Shown one piece after another: positions 7,566-15,007 of a stretch of DNA of 33,246 bases. Position numbers and translations under genes: made by a program. Source of the DNA: Bacillus pseudomycoides (GTDB lineage: Bacteria > Bacillota > Bacilli > Bacillales > Bacillaceae_G). The DNA lies in contig NZ_NVOY01000004.1 in assembly GCF_002551005.1 (NCBI RefSeq), forward strand, positions 350,995 through 384,240, written 5' to 3'. Under the pieces are notes generated by a model. The model was not told the DNA's origin and did no database searches. It saw only the letters and a list, made by a program, of their open reading frames with translations. Within the stretch, counting starts at the first letter, position 1, and the number at the start of each line of letters is the position of its first letter.

Positions 7566-7725
7566 CTGCTATGCAGAACAAAACATGGCCGCTACTTGCT
7601 TTCTACCTTTGTTTTAAACTTTGCACGTGGCAGAAAAAGGAACTGATCGCTTCTATGCATGGCCAGTTGCTCTCGTCCTCCCCTAAAAAAAGTGGTTTTT
7701 ATGTCATTTTTTCAATTTGTATTTA
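7566..7725. repeat. dispersed intergenic repeat, family II, copy B
   Basis: The direct-orientation partner of 3200-3350 (shared blocks CTTTGTTTTAAA, AGAAAAAGG, TTCTATGCATGGCCAGTT, TTTATGTCATTTTTT). It lies upstream of the minus-strand cassette, so the two copies flank 3361-7484. A 61-codon open frame runs through it but has no ribosome-binding site, and copy A does not keep it. Confidence 0.7.
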
Positions 7726-8030
7726 TATATGTAATTTCGCTCTAATTCTACTTTAAGTAAAATATTTAGATTTTCGGAATCATTTCATGTACGATTATAA
7801 ATCACCTTGTAATTATGACACCCTCTTATCACACAACCACTAACTCCTAAATACCGTTTTCACTAAAAGTAATGTTGTTACAATTTATGTGAACTATACA
7901 TGTTTTGCCACAGCAAAGTCATGACTCATATATAGTCACTTACCATGTCCCTTAACAAATTATTTTTCCATTTAATTCAAAAAGATTTCTCACAGTGAGA
8001 ATAAACAATTATGACGAAAGCTTTAAAAAG
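7726..8030. other. AT-rich intergenic stretch, nothing identified
   Basis: This lies between the family II repeat and the terminator of the acyltransferase gene. I see no ORF with a ribosome-binding site and no clear promoter or RNA structure. Confidence 0.5.
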
Positions 8031-8033
8031 TAA

Positions 8034-8067
8034 AAATCACCAATTTACTAAATACAATTGGTGATTT
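8034..8067 (-). terminator. terminator of the NeuD-like gene
   Basis: A 12-bp perfect stem (8034-8045 with 8056-8067) has a 10-nt loop. In the minus direction it is followed by a T-rich run. It lies 30 nt past the stop codon at 8097. Confidence 0.85.
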
Positions 8068-8096
8068 CCAGCAGATGATCTGACTTTTCTATGAAC

Positions 8097-8762
8097 TTAT
8101 AGATACTTATCTCCCTTTTCCCTAGATTTTATTTTTGTTGCTGGTACGCCAACCGCAAGTGCATAAGAACCGATATCTTTTACAACTGTGGCACCGGCAC
8201 CAATTACAGTATGCTCTCCTATTGTAATGGAATGAATTACATTTGCTCCTAAAGAGATAACAGAATACTCCCCTACCTTAACGTTCCCTCCAAGAGTAGC
8301 ACCTGGTGCGATAGTCGCATAATTATCAATTACACAGTCATGATCTATACTGGACTTTGTATTAACAATGCAGTGTTCTCCTATCCGCACATTACTATTA
8401 ATCACAGCTCCGCCCGCTACTACCGTTCCTTCACTAATAATTACATCTTCACTAATAATGGCGGATGGATGAATAGCACAAATAAACAAAAACTCTGGAA
8501 TAATAGCCTTTACTTTCTCCACTATCCCCCTTCTTATCCAATTATCTCCTACAGCTACAATTCCCCCATGAATATGATCTTTAATAGGTAATAAATTGGA
8601 TTCATCACCTATTACTTCATAACCGTAAACCACTTCATTTTGTGAACGATAGCCATCAACTATTCCATAAATCTCATAATCTCCAGCTCGTCGAATGACA
8701 TCAATAACAACCTTAGCATGACCTCCTGAACCAAAAACAACAATTTTTTTCACGTTCTTCAC
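8097..8762 (-). CDS. NeuD/PglD-type sugar O/N-acyltransferase (left-handed beta-helix)
   Basis: A 221-residue protein with the two-part layout of NeuD, PglD and PerB. A small Rossmann-like N-terminal domain (VVFGSGGHAKVVIDVI, 8-23) binds the nucleotide sugar. Hexapeptide repeats follow from about 98 to 205 (for example VVAGGAVINSNVRIGEHCIV, GATLGGNVKVGEYSVI). The probable catalytic base is H141 in SSIDHDCVI. The ending GVPATKIK is typical of acetyl-CoA acyltransferases of this fold. Because a GDP-perosamine route is encoded nearby, N-acylation of a 4-amino sugar such as perosamine is a reasonable guess. O-acetylation of another sugar is equally possible from sequence. It is monocistronic, divergent from the gene at 9034. 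Confidence 0.85.
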   Translation of the reverse strand: MKNVKKIVVFGSGGHAKVVIDVIRRAGDYEIYGIVDGYRSQNEVVYGYEVIGDESNLLPIKDHIHGGIVAVGDNWIRRGIVEKVKAIIPEFLFICAIHPSAIISEDVIISEGTVVAGGAVINSNVRIGEHCIVNTKSSIDHDCVIDNYATIAPGATLGGNVKVGEYSVISLGANVIHSITIGEHTVIGAGATVVKDIGSYALAVGVPATKIKSREKGDKYL

Positions 8763-8908
8763 TTCCTCGTATATTACTAAAGACGATTAACTCATTTCGT
8801 AGTTGAATTTATATTTATATACAAGAAAATTACTTATAATAATTATTTATGATTTTCGTTTCTTTATTATGAATACTTAACAGTGGAAATGAACTGCCCA
8901 CTACCTTC

Positions 8909-8936
8909 ACATAGATTATGTTTACAGCATATGATA
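8909..8936 (+). promoter_or_regulatory. sigma-K-like promoter of the SunS-like glycosyltransferase
   Basis: AC at 8909-8910, 17 nt, CATATGATA at 8928-8936: an exact fit to the sigma-K form. The leader would be about 90 nt before the ATG at 9034. Confidence 0.6.
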
Positions 8937-9033
8937 AATCTAACGTACCTCTATTATTCGCTCGAATGCTCTACACTCATATCTACATGTGCTAATACAA
9001 TCTTTATCAGCACGATAGAGAGGAGAAAAGGTA

Positions 9034-10320
9034 ATGGTAAGAGAGATATCAAAGACACTTCCACACAAAAAATCAGAAAATAAATTATGCCTTTGTATGA
9101 TTGTAAAAAATGAATCAAAAATTATAGAAAGATGTTTAGATTCCGCGAAATCAATTATTGATTTTGTTTCGATTTGTGATACAGGTTCGACTGACAACAC
9201 ACCTGAAATCATTAAAAATTGGTGCAACGAAAATAATATACTTGGTACTGTGCATCATGAACCTTTTAAAAACTTTGGATATAATCGAACTTTAGCTGTA
9301 CAGTTAGCCCAAGCAACGTATCCAGAAGCTGATTATTTATTGCTACTTGATGCTGATATGATCTTAGAGGTTCAGTCTCACTTTGATAAGTGTACCTTAA
9401 ATAAGGATCATTACCTTACTATGCAATATGATAGCAACATCAAATATTGGTTGAGTCGCCTACTCAAGACATCTTTACCATGGACATCTGTTGGGGTTAC
9501 ACATGAATATTGGGATATAGATTATTCTAAATTTGGGGCTAATCAAGATGCTTCCTCTTATACAACTGGAAAACTCGATAGCTTAATTATCTACGATCAA
9601 GCAGACGGCGGCAGTAGAAGTGATAAATTTGATCGAGATAAACGTTTACTTTTAGAAGGGATTAATAATCAAACAACACCAATCTATTTAAAAATTAGAT
9701 ACATGTTTTACTTAGCACAAACATTATCTATTCTCAATGAATTAGAGGAAGCTATCACGTGGTATAAAAAAAGAGTGGATGTTGGTGGGTGGGAAGAAGA
9801 AGTATTTTACGCCTTATTCAAAATAGGTCTCTGTTACGAACGCTTAGCTGATCAATGTTCTTTTAAGCGCAAACAACTAATCCAAGAATCCATAAAAGAG
9901 AAGTCAACTCTTGATCAATCCATAATAGCTAACCTCATTGACCAGGAAGAACAGTTTTTTGCCCTTGCAACTATTTATCTTCAAAATTCCTGGGAATACA
10001 GACCTAGCAGGGCCGAGCCTTTATACCATCTCGCAAAACTATATCGATATAAATCTAAAAATAACGTCAGTTTGATGTATGCATTACAAGGGAAAGAAAT
10101 CCCTTTTCCGAAAGATGATATTCTATTTGTAGATTATCACGTCTATGAATATCTTTTTGATTATGAAATTTCTATATGCGCTTATTATAATGAAAGTAAA
10201 CGCAATTTAGGCCGCACTGCTCAGAAATGTCTTGAAGCAAAAATAAAACAATTACCTCCGAATATAGCTTCGTATGTAGAACATAATGCAAAGTTTTATG
10301 AACAATATATGAAAAATTGA
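9034..10320 (+). CDS. GT2 glycosyltransferase, SunS-like, with helical C-terminal half
   Basis: A 428-residue protein with ribosome-binding site GAGAGGAG before ATG 9034. The GT-A domain begins LCLCMIVKNESKIIERCLDSA (18-38) and has CDTGSTDN (48-55) and LLLLDADM (102-109). The region of about 215-428 looks alpha-helical, with TPR-like spacing (YMFYLAQTLSILNELEEAITWYKKRV, ALFKIGLCYERLA, PLYHLAKLYRYK). This combination is seen in SunS-type and other peptide- or protein-directed glycosyltransferases, where the helical part binds the acceptor. It may therefore transfer the first sugar onto a spore protein, but that is inference. It resembles the GT2 at 31787 in N-terminal motifs but is longer. A sigma-K-like promoter lies upstream. 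Confidence 0.85.
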   Translation: MVREISKTLPHKKSENKLCLCMIVKNESKIIERCLDSAKSIIDFVSICDTGSTDNTPEIIKNWCNENNILGTVHHEPFKNFGYNRTLAVQLAQATYPEADYLLLLDADMILEVQSHFDKCTLNKDHYLTMQYDSNIKYWLSRLLKTSLPWTSVGVTHEYWDIDYSKFGANQDASSYTTGKLDSLIIYDQADGGSRSDKFDRDKRLLLEGINNQTTPIYLKIRYMFYLAQTLSILNELEEAITWYKKRVDVGGWEEEVFYALFKIGLCYERLADQCSFKRKQLIQESIKEKSTLDQSIIANLIDQEEQFFALATIYLQNSWEYRPSRAEPLYHLAKLYRYKSKNNVSLMYALQGKEIPFPKDDILFVDYHVYEYLFDYEISICAYYNESKRNLGRTAQKCLEAKIKQLPPNIASYVEHNAKFYEQYMKN

Positions 10321-10444
10321 GCAATCAAGCGCTTCTTAAAATTGATCGTACATTAGTGCAACATGGATATTTTTATAAATTCTCCAGCACCCTTATACTA
10401 TTCCCCTCTAAATTCATACAACCCTTGCTACGCCTATATCAACA

Positions 10445-10481
10445 GATAAGTCCCTATTTTTCAAAAAAATAGGGACTTATC
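10445..10481. terminator. perfect hairpin after the SunS-like gene
   Basis: A 17-bp perfect stem (10445-10461 with 10465-10481) has a 3-nt loop. The U-run lies inside the stem rather than after it, so termination is likely but not textbook. It ends 5 nt before the promoter of the next gene. Confidence 0.6.
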
Positions 10482-10485
10482 CATA

Positions 10486-10513
10486 ACAATTTAGCTTGTT
10501 ATTTCATTAAATG
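10486..10513 (+). promoter_or_regulatory. sigma-K-like promoter of the jelly-roll gene
   Basis: AC at 10486-10487, 17 nt, CATTAAATG at 10505-10513. The core TTTCATTAAAT is shared with the promoters at 2176 and 31142, both associated with exosporium-type genes. Confidence 0.55.
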
Positions 10514-10541
10514 TATTAAGAAACTTAAAAGAGGTGAAAAA

Positions 10542-11066
10542 ATGAATAACCTATTCAATTGCCCTCAGGCATTTCCCGTCGAATTCCCCGCACCGCCTCC
10601 TCCAGCATATGGATTTATATTTACTCAAGTAACACAAACACTTGCTAATGGCACAAATATTATAACTTTCCCTTCAAGCGGTCCACTAAATAACACAGTA
10701 AATACAACGAATGGATTATTGATTAACGTACCTGGGGTATATCAAATCGACTATACTGTAACTTTCAATGTTCCTTTTTCAGTTATTCCCCCTGACTTAG
10801 TCGATTTCACTGGAGTATTAACCTCTACTACTGGTTCTGCTCAAATTCCTGGTTCGTTCTCTAGGGTCGCAGATTCAACTGTAGAAGCGATTCCAGGTAC
10901 TGGTGGCGGTGGATTTACAGGTCGATATGCTGGTATATTAACTGGCTCCGTCCTTTTCAAAGCAACCACAGGTACTATCATTGGGGTTGACGTTATCTGG
11001 GACAAACTAGATTTAGATTCTGCACAGATTCAATTTGCTTCTCTACGAGCAGTACAAGTTGTTTAA
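10542..11066 (+). CDS. ExsF/BclA-C-terminal-like jelly-roll protein, probable exosporium component
   Basis: A 174-residue protein with GAGGTG before ATG 10542. A short N-terminal segment with one Cys (NNLFNCPQAF) and a Pro-rich stretch (FPAPPPPAYGF, about 15-25) lead into a Thr/Ser/Gly-rich beta-strand domain: ANGTNIITF, GLLINVPGVYQIDYTVTF, SVLFKATTGTIIGVDVIW, AQIQFASLRAVQ. The VPGVYQIDYTVTF strand and the PAYGF entry motif mirror KKTGIYQLSYTLTV and PAFGIAF in the ExsF-like protein at 31198. This suggests a C1q/TNF-like fold as in BxpB and the BclA C-terminal domain. It lacks a collagen stalk. The likely role is an exosporium basal-layer or anchoring protein. The assignment is by motif pattern only. 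Confidence 0.72.
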   Translation: MNNLFNCPQAFPVEFPAPPPPAYGFIFTQVTQTLANGTNIITFPSSGPLNNTVNTTNGLLINVPGVYQIDYTVTFNVPFSVIPPDLVDFTGVLTSTTGSAQIPGSFSRVADSTVEAIPGTGGGGFTGRYAGILTGSVLFKATTGTIIGVDVIWDKLDLDSAQIQFASLRAVQVV

Positions 11067-11167
11067 CTATTTATGCAGAGAAAAATTAACTTCTAAATTT
11101 CTACTACGTGTACTGTTCCAAATATAATGGGTTCAGCTATGTTTGCTACAATTCAATATATCATCGG

Positions 11168-11188
11168 TCTAGGCTTCTTAAGCCTAGA
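11168..11188 (+). terminator. short hairpin after the jelly-roll gene
   Basis: A 9-bp perfect stem (11168-11176 with 11180-11188) has a 3-nt loop. There is no clean T-run after it, so this is a weak terminator candidate. Confidence 0.35.
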
Positions 11189-11346
11189 TTGCTTCATCAA
11201 TAATTTCAAAGAGTTTATAGAAACTGTCCTCTTTCCAAGAGTTTTCTTATTTAGAGAGACTATTGTCCTATCAATTAATAAAATTGTACAACTTTCATCA
11301 TGAACCCTAAAATATTATATGAATTAAAAGGAGGAAAAATTTACCT

Positions 11347-11652
11347 ATGGCACAAATATGCGATGGAAGCGCATGCTCTATATTCTCTACATTACCCCCA
11401 GGAATCGTTGTAACAATTGTAGGTAAGTCAGGTCATATGTATGGACCTGCTACGTTTCAATTCTTTGACCCACAAAGTTGTGTAGTTACATTACTAGAGG
11501 AAGACATGACAACTCCTAGTTCTACTATTATTCTGCAAATCGGCTGTAATGATATTGAAAGTGTCTCATACAGTCCAGAAATTCCAGGAGGCGGTGGGGA
11601 TCGTCCAACAGCCTCAGCATTAGTTTTTGGAGAACAAGAAGATCGTTTTTAA
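11347..11652 (+). CDS. small uncharacterised protein in spore-surface context
   Basis: A 101-residue protein that I do not recognise. The ribosome-binding site AAGGAGG lies 12 nt before ATG 11347, slightly long. It has four cysteines, two near the N-terminus (C5, C10) and two internal. A central segment has small-beta-barrel spacing (PPGIVVTIVGKSGHMYGPATFQFF, CVVTLLEED, TIILQIGCNDIESVSY). The tail is Gly-Pro-rich and acidic (EIPGGGGDRPTA). The strand pattern recalls the C-terminal part of CotO in this window (about 103-176), but the residues are not clearly homologous. It lies 36 nt upstream of the CgeB-like gene and may be co-transcribed with it. A coat/exosporium role is guessed from position only. 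Confidence 0.7.
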   Translation: MAQICDGSACSIFSTLPPGIVVTIVGKSGHMYGPATFQFFDPQSCVVTLLEEDMTTPSSTIILQIGCNDIESVSYSPEIPGGGGDRPTASALVFGEQEDRF

Positions 11653-11715
11653 TATAATTTTTCAGTAATAACTGCTCAAGAGATTTTTATGAAGCAAAAC
11701 TCTAATTGGTGGTGC

Positions 11716-12693
11716 ATGGTGAAATTATTATATATCTCTTCCAGCTACCCAAGAATTTACGAATATTTTGATCAAAGTATAAAAGCTGGGCTAAGTAACA
11801 GTGATTATGAATGGCTTCACTTTCATCCATTAGAGAGTATAGAGAAGTTAAAAATGATTGTTGCTAATTTTCAGCCACAGCTAGTTTTAACAATATTAGG
11901 AGATCACCTCTCCTTATCAGCTATTCAATATTTAAAAGAAAATGATATCAAACTGGCGTGCTGGCTGACCGAGGATCCTTTTTATATTGATAAAACTATT
12001 CAAATAATTCATAGGTTTGATTATATTTTTACCATTGATAATGGTGCTCTCAAGCACTATCAATCTATTCATCCAAATGTCTTCCATTTGCCATTAGGAA
12101 CAAATGCAACAATCTTCAAACCCCTTCCTGTTGAAAATATACACAAAAGTGATTTACTTCTTGTAGGATATCCATATCCTACAAGGGTAAGTTTTATTCA
12201 TTTTCTTTTAGAAAATACTAAATATCAAATCACACTCATCGGAAAAGGTTGGTATAACAGACTACAAAAAAAATGGAGAGACAACCCGAGAGTTATCATT
12301 AAAGATACATGGATTGAACCACAAAAGATCTCTTATTATTATAATGGAGCGAAAATTGTATTAAATACTCATCGCGCTCACAATTTTTGGCTTAACCAAA
12401 ATACGCATGGAGTTATTAGTGAAAGTATAAATAACCGAACATTTGATATTGCATCCTGTGGGGCTTTTCAACTAATAGAAGAAAAGCCCGATCTTCGCTT
12501 CTTCTTTACCGAAGAAGAAATGATATCTTATCTAGATTACGAGGATTGCTTACACAAATTAGGTATCTATATGGATGACGAAGAGCAAAGGAAGACTATT
12601 GCCCAAAAAGGTCGTAAAATAGCGATAGAACAACATACATTTGATCATCGAGTTAGGAACATAATTAAGACTGCTTCAAAAACGGTTTTATAA
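11716..12693 (+). CDS. CgeB-like glycosyltransferase
   Basis: A protein of 325 residues from ATG 11716 (GGTGGTG just upstream). An in-frame ATG at 11689 would add nine residues (KQNSNWWC) unlike the usual MVKLLYISS start of such proteins. The N-terminal half has KLLYISSSYPR, PQLVLTILGDH, IKLACWLTEDPFYID and FHLPLGTNATIFKP. The C-terminal half has LLLVGYPYPTRVSFI, the acceptor-loop region VLNTHRAHNFWLNQNTHGV, SESINNRTFDIASCGAFQLIEEKPDL, and IAQKGRKIAIEQHTFDHRV. This is the DUF3880/Glyco_trans_1-type arrangement of CgeB, which in B. subtilis acts on the outer spore glycan layer. The sugar is unknown. A clear terminator follows. Confidence 0.87.
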   Translation: MVKLLYISSSYPRIYEYFDQSIKAGLSNSDYEWLHFHPLESIEKLKMIVANFQPQLVLTILGDHLSLSAIQYLKENDIKLACWLTEDPFYIDKTIQIIHRFDYIFTIDNGALKHYQSIHPNVFHLPLGTNATIFKPLPVENIHKSDLLLVGYPYPTRVSFIHFLLENTKYQITLIGKGWYNRLQKKWRDNPRVIIKDTWIEPQKISYYYNGAKIVLNTHRAHNFWLNQNTHGVISESINNRTFDIASCGAFQLIEEKPDLRFFFTEEEMISYLDYEDCLHKLGIYMDDEEQRKTIAQKGRKIAIEQHTFDHRVRNIIKTASKTVL

Positions 12694-12761
12694 CTGTCCT
12701 TCTATATGCATATAGTTATTCATGCCCATAGTATAACTAATTTATTTAGCTTCTAAATTAC

Positions 12762-12793
12762 AAAAATCATCGGTTGTACTACCGATGATTTTT
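12762..12793 (+). terminator. terminator of the CgeB-like gene
   Basis: A 13-bp perfect stem (12762-12774 with 12781-12793) has a 6-nt loop and a T-rich 3' side (ATTTTTCATTTTC). Confidence 0.88.
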
Positions 12794-12799
12794 CATTTT

Positions 12800-12962
12800 C
12801 TATAAAGTGAAACTTCTATCAGTGGGGGGTTCTTCATCCCCCACTGATAGTTAGTTGAACCAATCGGGCTTTTATGGGCAATTAGCCCCCACTTATCTTC
12901 TTCGCTTTTCTCCGAATCTTGAGGTGGTAACCTTACTACCCGTTAATGTGGGATAAAAATCC
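12800..12962. repeat. dispersed intergenic repeat, family I, copy 2 (most complete)
   Basis: It opens ATAAAGTGAAACTT, then a 13-bp perfect hairpin (12816-12828 with 12838-12850, G-run and C-run arms), then CCAATCGGGCTTTT, an AATCTTGAGGTGGTAACC segment, and ends GTGGGATAAAA. Copy 1 at 1-109 and copy 3 near 29190 share these blocks in the same order, with increasing divergence. It does not code for protein. A function as RNA or as a miniature mobile element cannot be decided from sequence. Confidence 0.65.
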
Positions 12963-13060
12963 TGTGGTTGTAAGAAGCTAAAGATATTGTACAACTGCGA
13001 AATCAAAATTGAGAGTAAGAGAAGGAATTAACAATTTTATAAAAAGAAAAATTGCTGGTG

Positions 13061-14335
13061 CTATTTAAGAAATCTTTTAAAATACAAACTAATGGATTCG
13101 CCCTTTTCAAACCCCTCCATCTCAGTTCTTGAAACATATATGCAATCATTTAAAAGGTTAAGCTTTTTCAATATTTTTTTATCAATCAGATGAAGCTTGC
13201 AATCCATTGTAATGGAACATTGATTATTATATATAAATACCTTATTTTCCGGCAAGCAAGTATTCTGCGATACAATAGGATAGATTGGCAATCCTTGCGG
13301 TATATGCTCTAGTAAAGTTGAGTTTATTTTAATAACTTCATAAAAAGAAAATTTAAATTTGCGAAAAGCTAAAACATTCATTATCGGTCGTTTTGTATTA
13401 TTTTCGAGGTAGAAAAATTTATTTTGTTCACTTTGAATAATACGTAAATTGGGAATAATAGTTGGATTATCAATAGGGGGACCTTCTACGTATCTATATA
13501 AAAAAGAATCAGGTATCATAACTATCTTCTTTAAGTTATACTTAAAATACGTAAACATCTCATTTGTAATGAGCCTCCTTTGCTGCTGATCAATCAAAAA
13601 AACCTGTGGATTCTCCCCTTTTACCAAAGTCCCATTCGGAATTTTTATAGGTAAATTATTATATAAATTTTGAATAGAGTAAGGTGTTTTGTATGTTATA
13701 TCAAGCACTATATCGATAGGATGGAATGGCTGAAAAGTGTTTAATCTCTCCCAGAAAGCCGCATCTCCATTATACCAATGAACAGGACTTTCATCCCAGT
13801 ATCCCCCATACTTCTCCCGAACTTTCTCTAAAATTGCACGCGTATGCATAACTGAACAGTGATCAACAACGTTAGCTGCTTGATATAGTACACGCTGAGC
13901 TCTGCTTACGCTTTCGGAAAGAAGCTTCAATTGGTTGTTTACAAATTTCACTTGTTGAGAAGAATAAATAATATCTATCTTGGCATTTATGTTAAAAAAA
14001 GATACCATTTCTTCTAACCTCTTCGGAACATAGATGGTGTCGTCTGTTAAATAAGAAATGTATGTTCCTTTTGTTAACGGAATAGCTTTATTGATAAGTA
14101 CGGCATACCTCGTCTTTTTATAACGTTCCTCGTCCTCTATGAAGCTATTTATATAAGTGATTCTTGGGTCATCTAAATATTGTTTAATAACATTTACTGT
14201 TTCTTCATTCGAATGATCATCCATTATAAAAAGTTCCCATTCATCTAAAGTTTGTCTTAACACACTTTCAATCGCTTTCCCCACTAATGCAGGTTTATTA
14301 TAACTAGTAAGAATAATTGACACTTTTGGATTCAA
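13061..14335 (-). CDS. GT2 glycosyltransferase with three C-terminal repeats
   Basis: A 424-residue protein starting at TTG 14335, 7 nt after a run of eight G that serves as ribosome-binding site; no ATG fits. Residues 1 to about 220 form a GT-A domain: VSIILTSYNKPALVGKAIESVL (5-26), FIMDDHSN (36-43), and the metal motif in SYLTDDTIYVP (94-104). Residues about 234-415 contain three degenerate tandem repeats of roughly 55 residues (about 234-288, 295-351, 362-415). They follow the pattern G.L.....  .FLI.....R.I.....F......  ..I.......Y..G.PI. Such repeats are usually found on cell-surface or wall-associated proteins, so their fusion to a cytoplasmic-type glycosyltransferase is unusual. The repeats may bind polymer or acceptor. 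It is monocistronic. Confidence 0.85.
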   Translation of the reverse strand: MNPKVSIILTSYNKPALVGKAIESVLRQTLDEWELFIMDDHSNEETVNVIKQYLDDPRITYINSFIEDEERYKKTRYAVLINKAIPLTKGTYISYLTDDTIYVPKRLEEMVSFFNINAKIDIIYSSQQVKFVNNQLKLLSESVSRAQRVLYQAANVVDHCSVMHTRAILEKVREKYGGYWDESPVHWYNGDAAFWERLNTFQPFHPIDIVLDITYKTPYSIQNLYNNLPIKIPNGTLVKGENPQVFLIDQQQRRLITNEMFTYFKYNLKKIVMIPDSFLYRYVEGPPIDNPTIIPNLRIIQSEQNKFFYLENNTKRPIMNVLAFRKFKFSFYEVIKINSTLLEHIPQGLPIYPIVSQNTCLPENKVFIYNNQCSITMDCKLHLIDKKILKKLNLLNDCIYVSRTEMEGFEKGESISLYFKRFLK

Positions 14336-14342
14336 AAATCAT

Positions 14343-14350
14343 CCCCCCCC
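14343..14350. promoter_or_regulatory. C8/G8 homopolymer overlapping the ribosome-binding site
   Basis: Eight consecutive C on the plus strand are read as G8 just upstream of the TTG start at 14335. A change in tract length would alter the Shine-Dalgarno spacing without changing the coding frame. Confidence 0.5.
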
Positions 14351-15007
14351 TCTACAGTCAATCGTTTTACTCATAATGTATTCATGTGTTCACTCAATCA
14401 AAAATATTCTTAATTAAATAGAACTGACAGATACTTTACACTGCTTGTCACCTTTTAATCGCCATACTATTTGTTACGTTCCAGCAGACTACATACTTAT
14501 ATAAATTCCCACAGTTTTTCTAATGTTTTGACGTAAGAATAAAATCTTTTCAGCAATAGCTATGTGGAATTTCAAAAAAGAAGAACTAAAAAATGAATTT
14601 TAAGGATGTATGCTCACCATTTTCAAGTATTGATATAATTTATACAAAATTATCATTGAAATAAGTTTTCAAAAACTCCTCAATTAAATTCAACTCCTTC
14701 ATATTTAATAAGAAATACTAAGTCTGTTCCTACAAATCTAGCTTACAAATATATAAGTTCGCAAAAACAGTGTCAATTCACCAAAAATAACATATAAAGA
14801 TAATGACTGTTTTATGTAAATAAAACATTGGGATATAGTTACGTTTTTTTCATCTACGTATTCTATAACGAAAGTAAAGGTACGATAAAGTATTAAGGCA
14901 CTACTCTAAGCTACTCTCCTTTAAGTGATTTAGCCAAGATGTTATTGTTATATCTTTTACATGTTCAATATTCCTCAGTTAAAACAACTTATGAATAGGT
15001 GAATCAT
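14351..15007. other. 657-nt intergenic region, nothing identified
   Basis: An AT-rich stretch between a minus-strand glycosyltransferase and the plus-strand permease. I see no ORF with a start signal, no strong hairpin and no sulfur-responsive riboswitch such as an S-box. A short direct repeat (CTACTCTAAG / CTACTCTCCT) occurs around 14902-14921. The promoter of the permease operon should be here, but I cannot place it. Confidence 0.5.

Noticed and set aside
7571-7756. 61-codon frame inside the family II repeat
   Set aside because: No ribosome-binding site, and the other repeat copy does not preserve the frame.
8883-9083. 66-codon frame overlapping the start of the SunS-like gene
   Set aside because: It runs over the promoter and 5' end of a clearly better gene and lacks a start signal.
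11127-11303. 58-codon plus-strand frame between two small genes
   Set aside because: It has no ribosome-binding site and contains the hairpin at 11168-11188; composition is not convincing.
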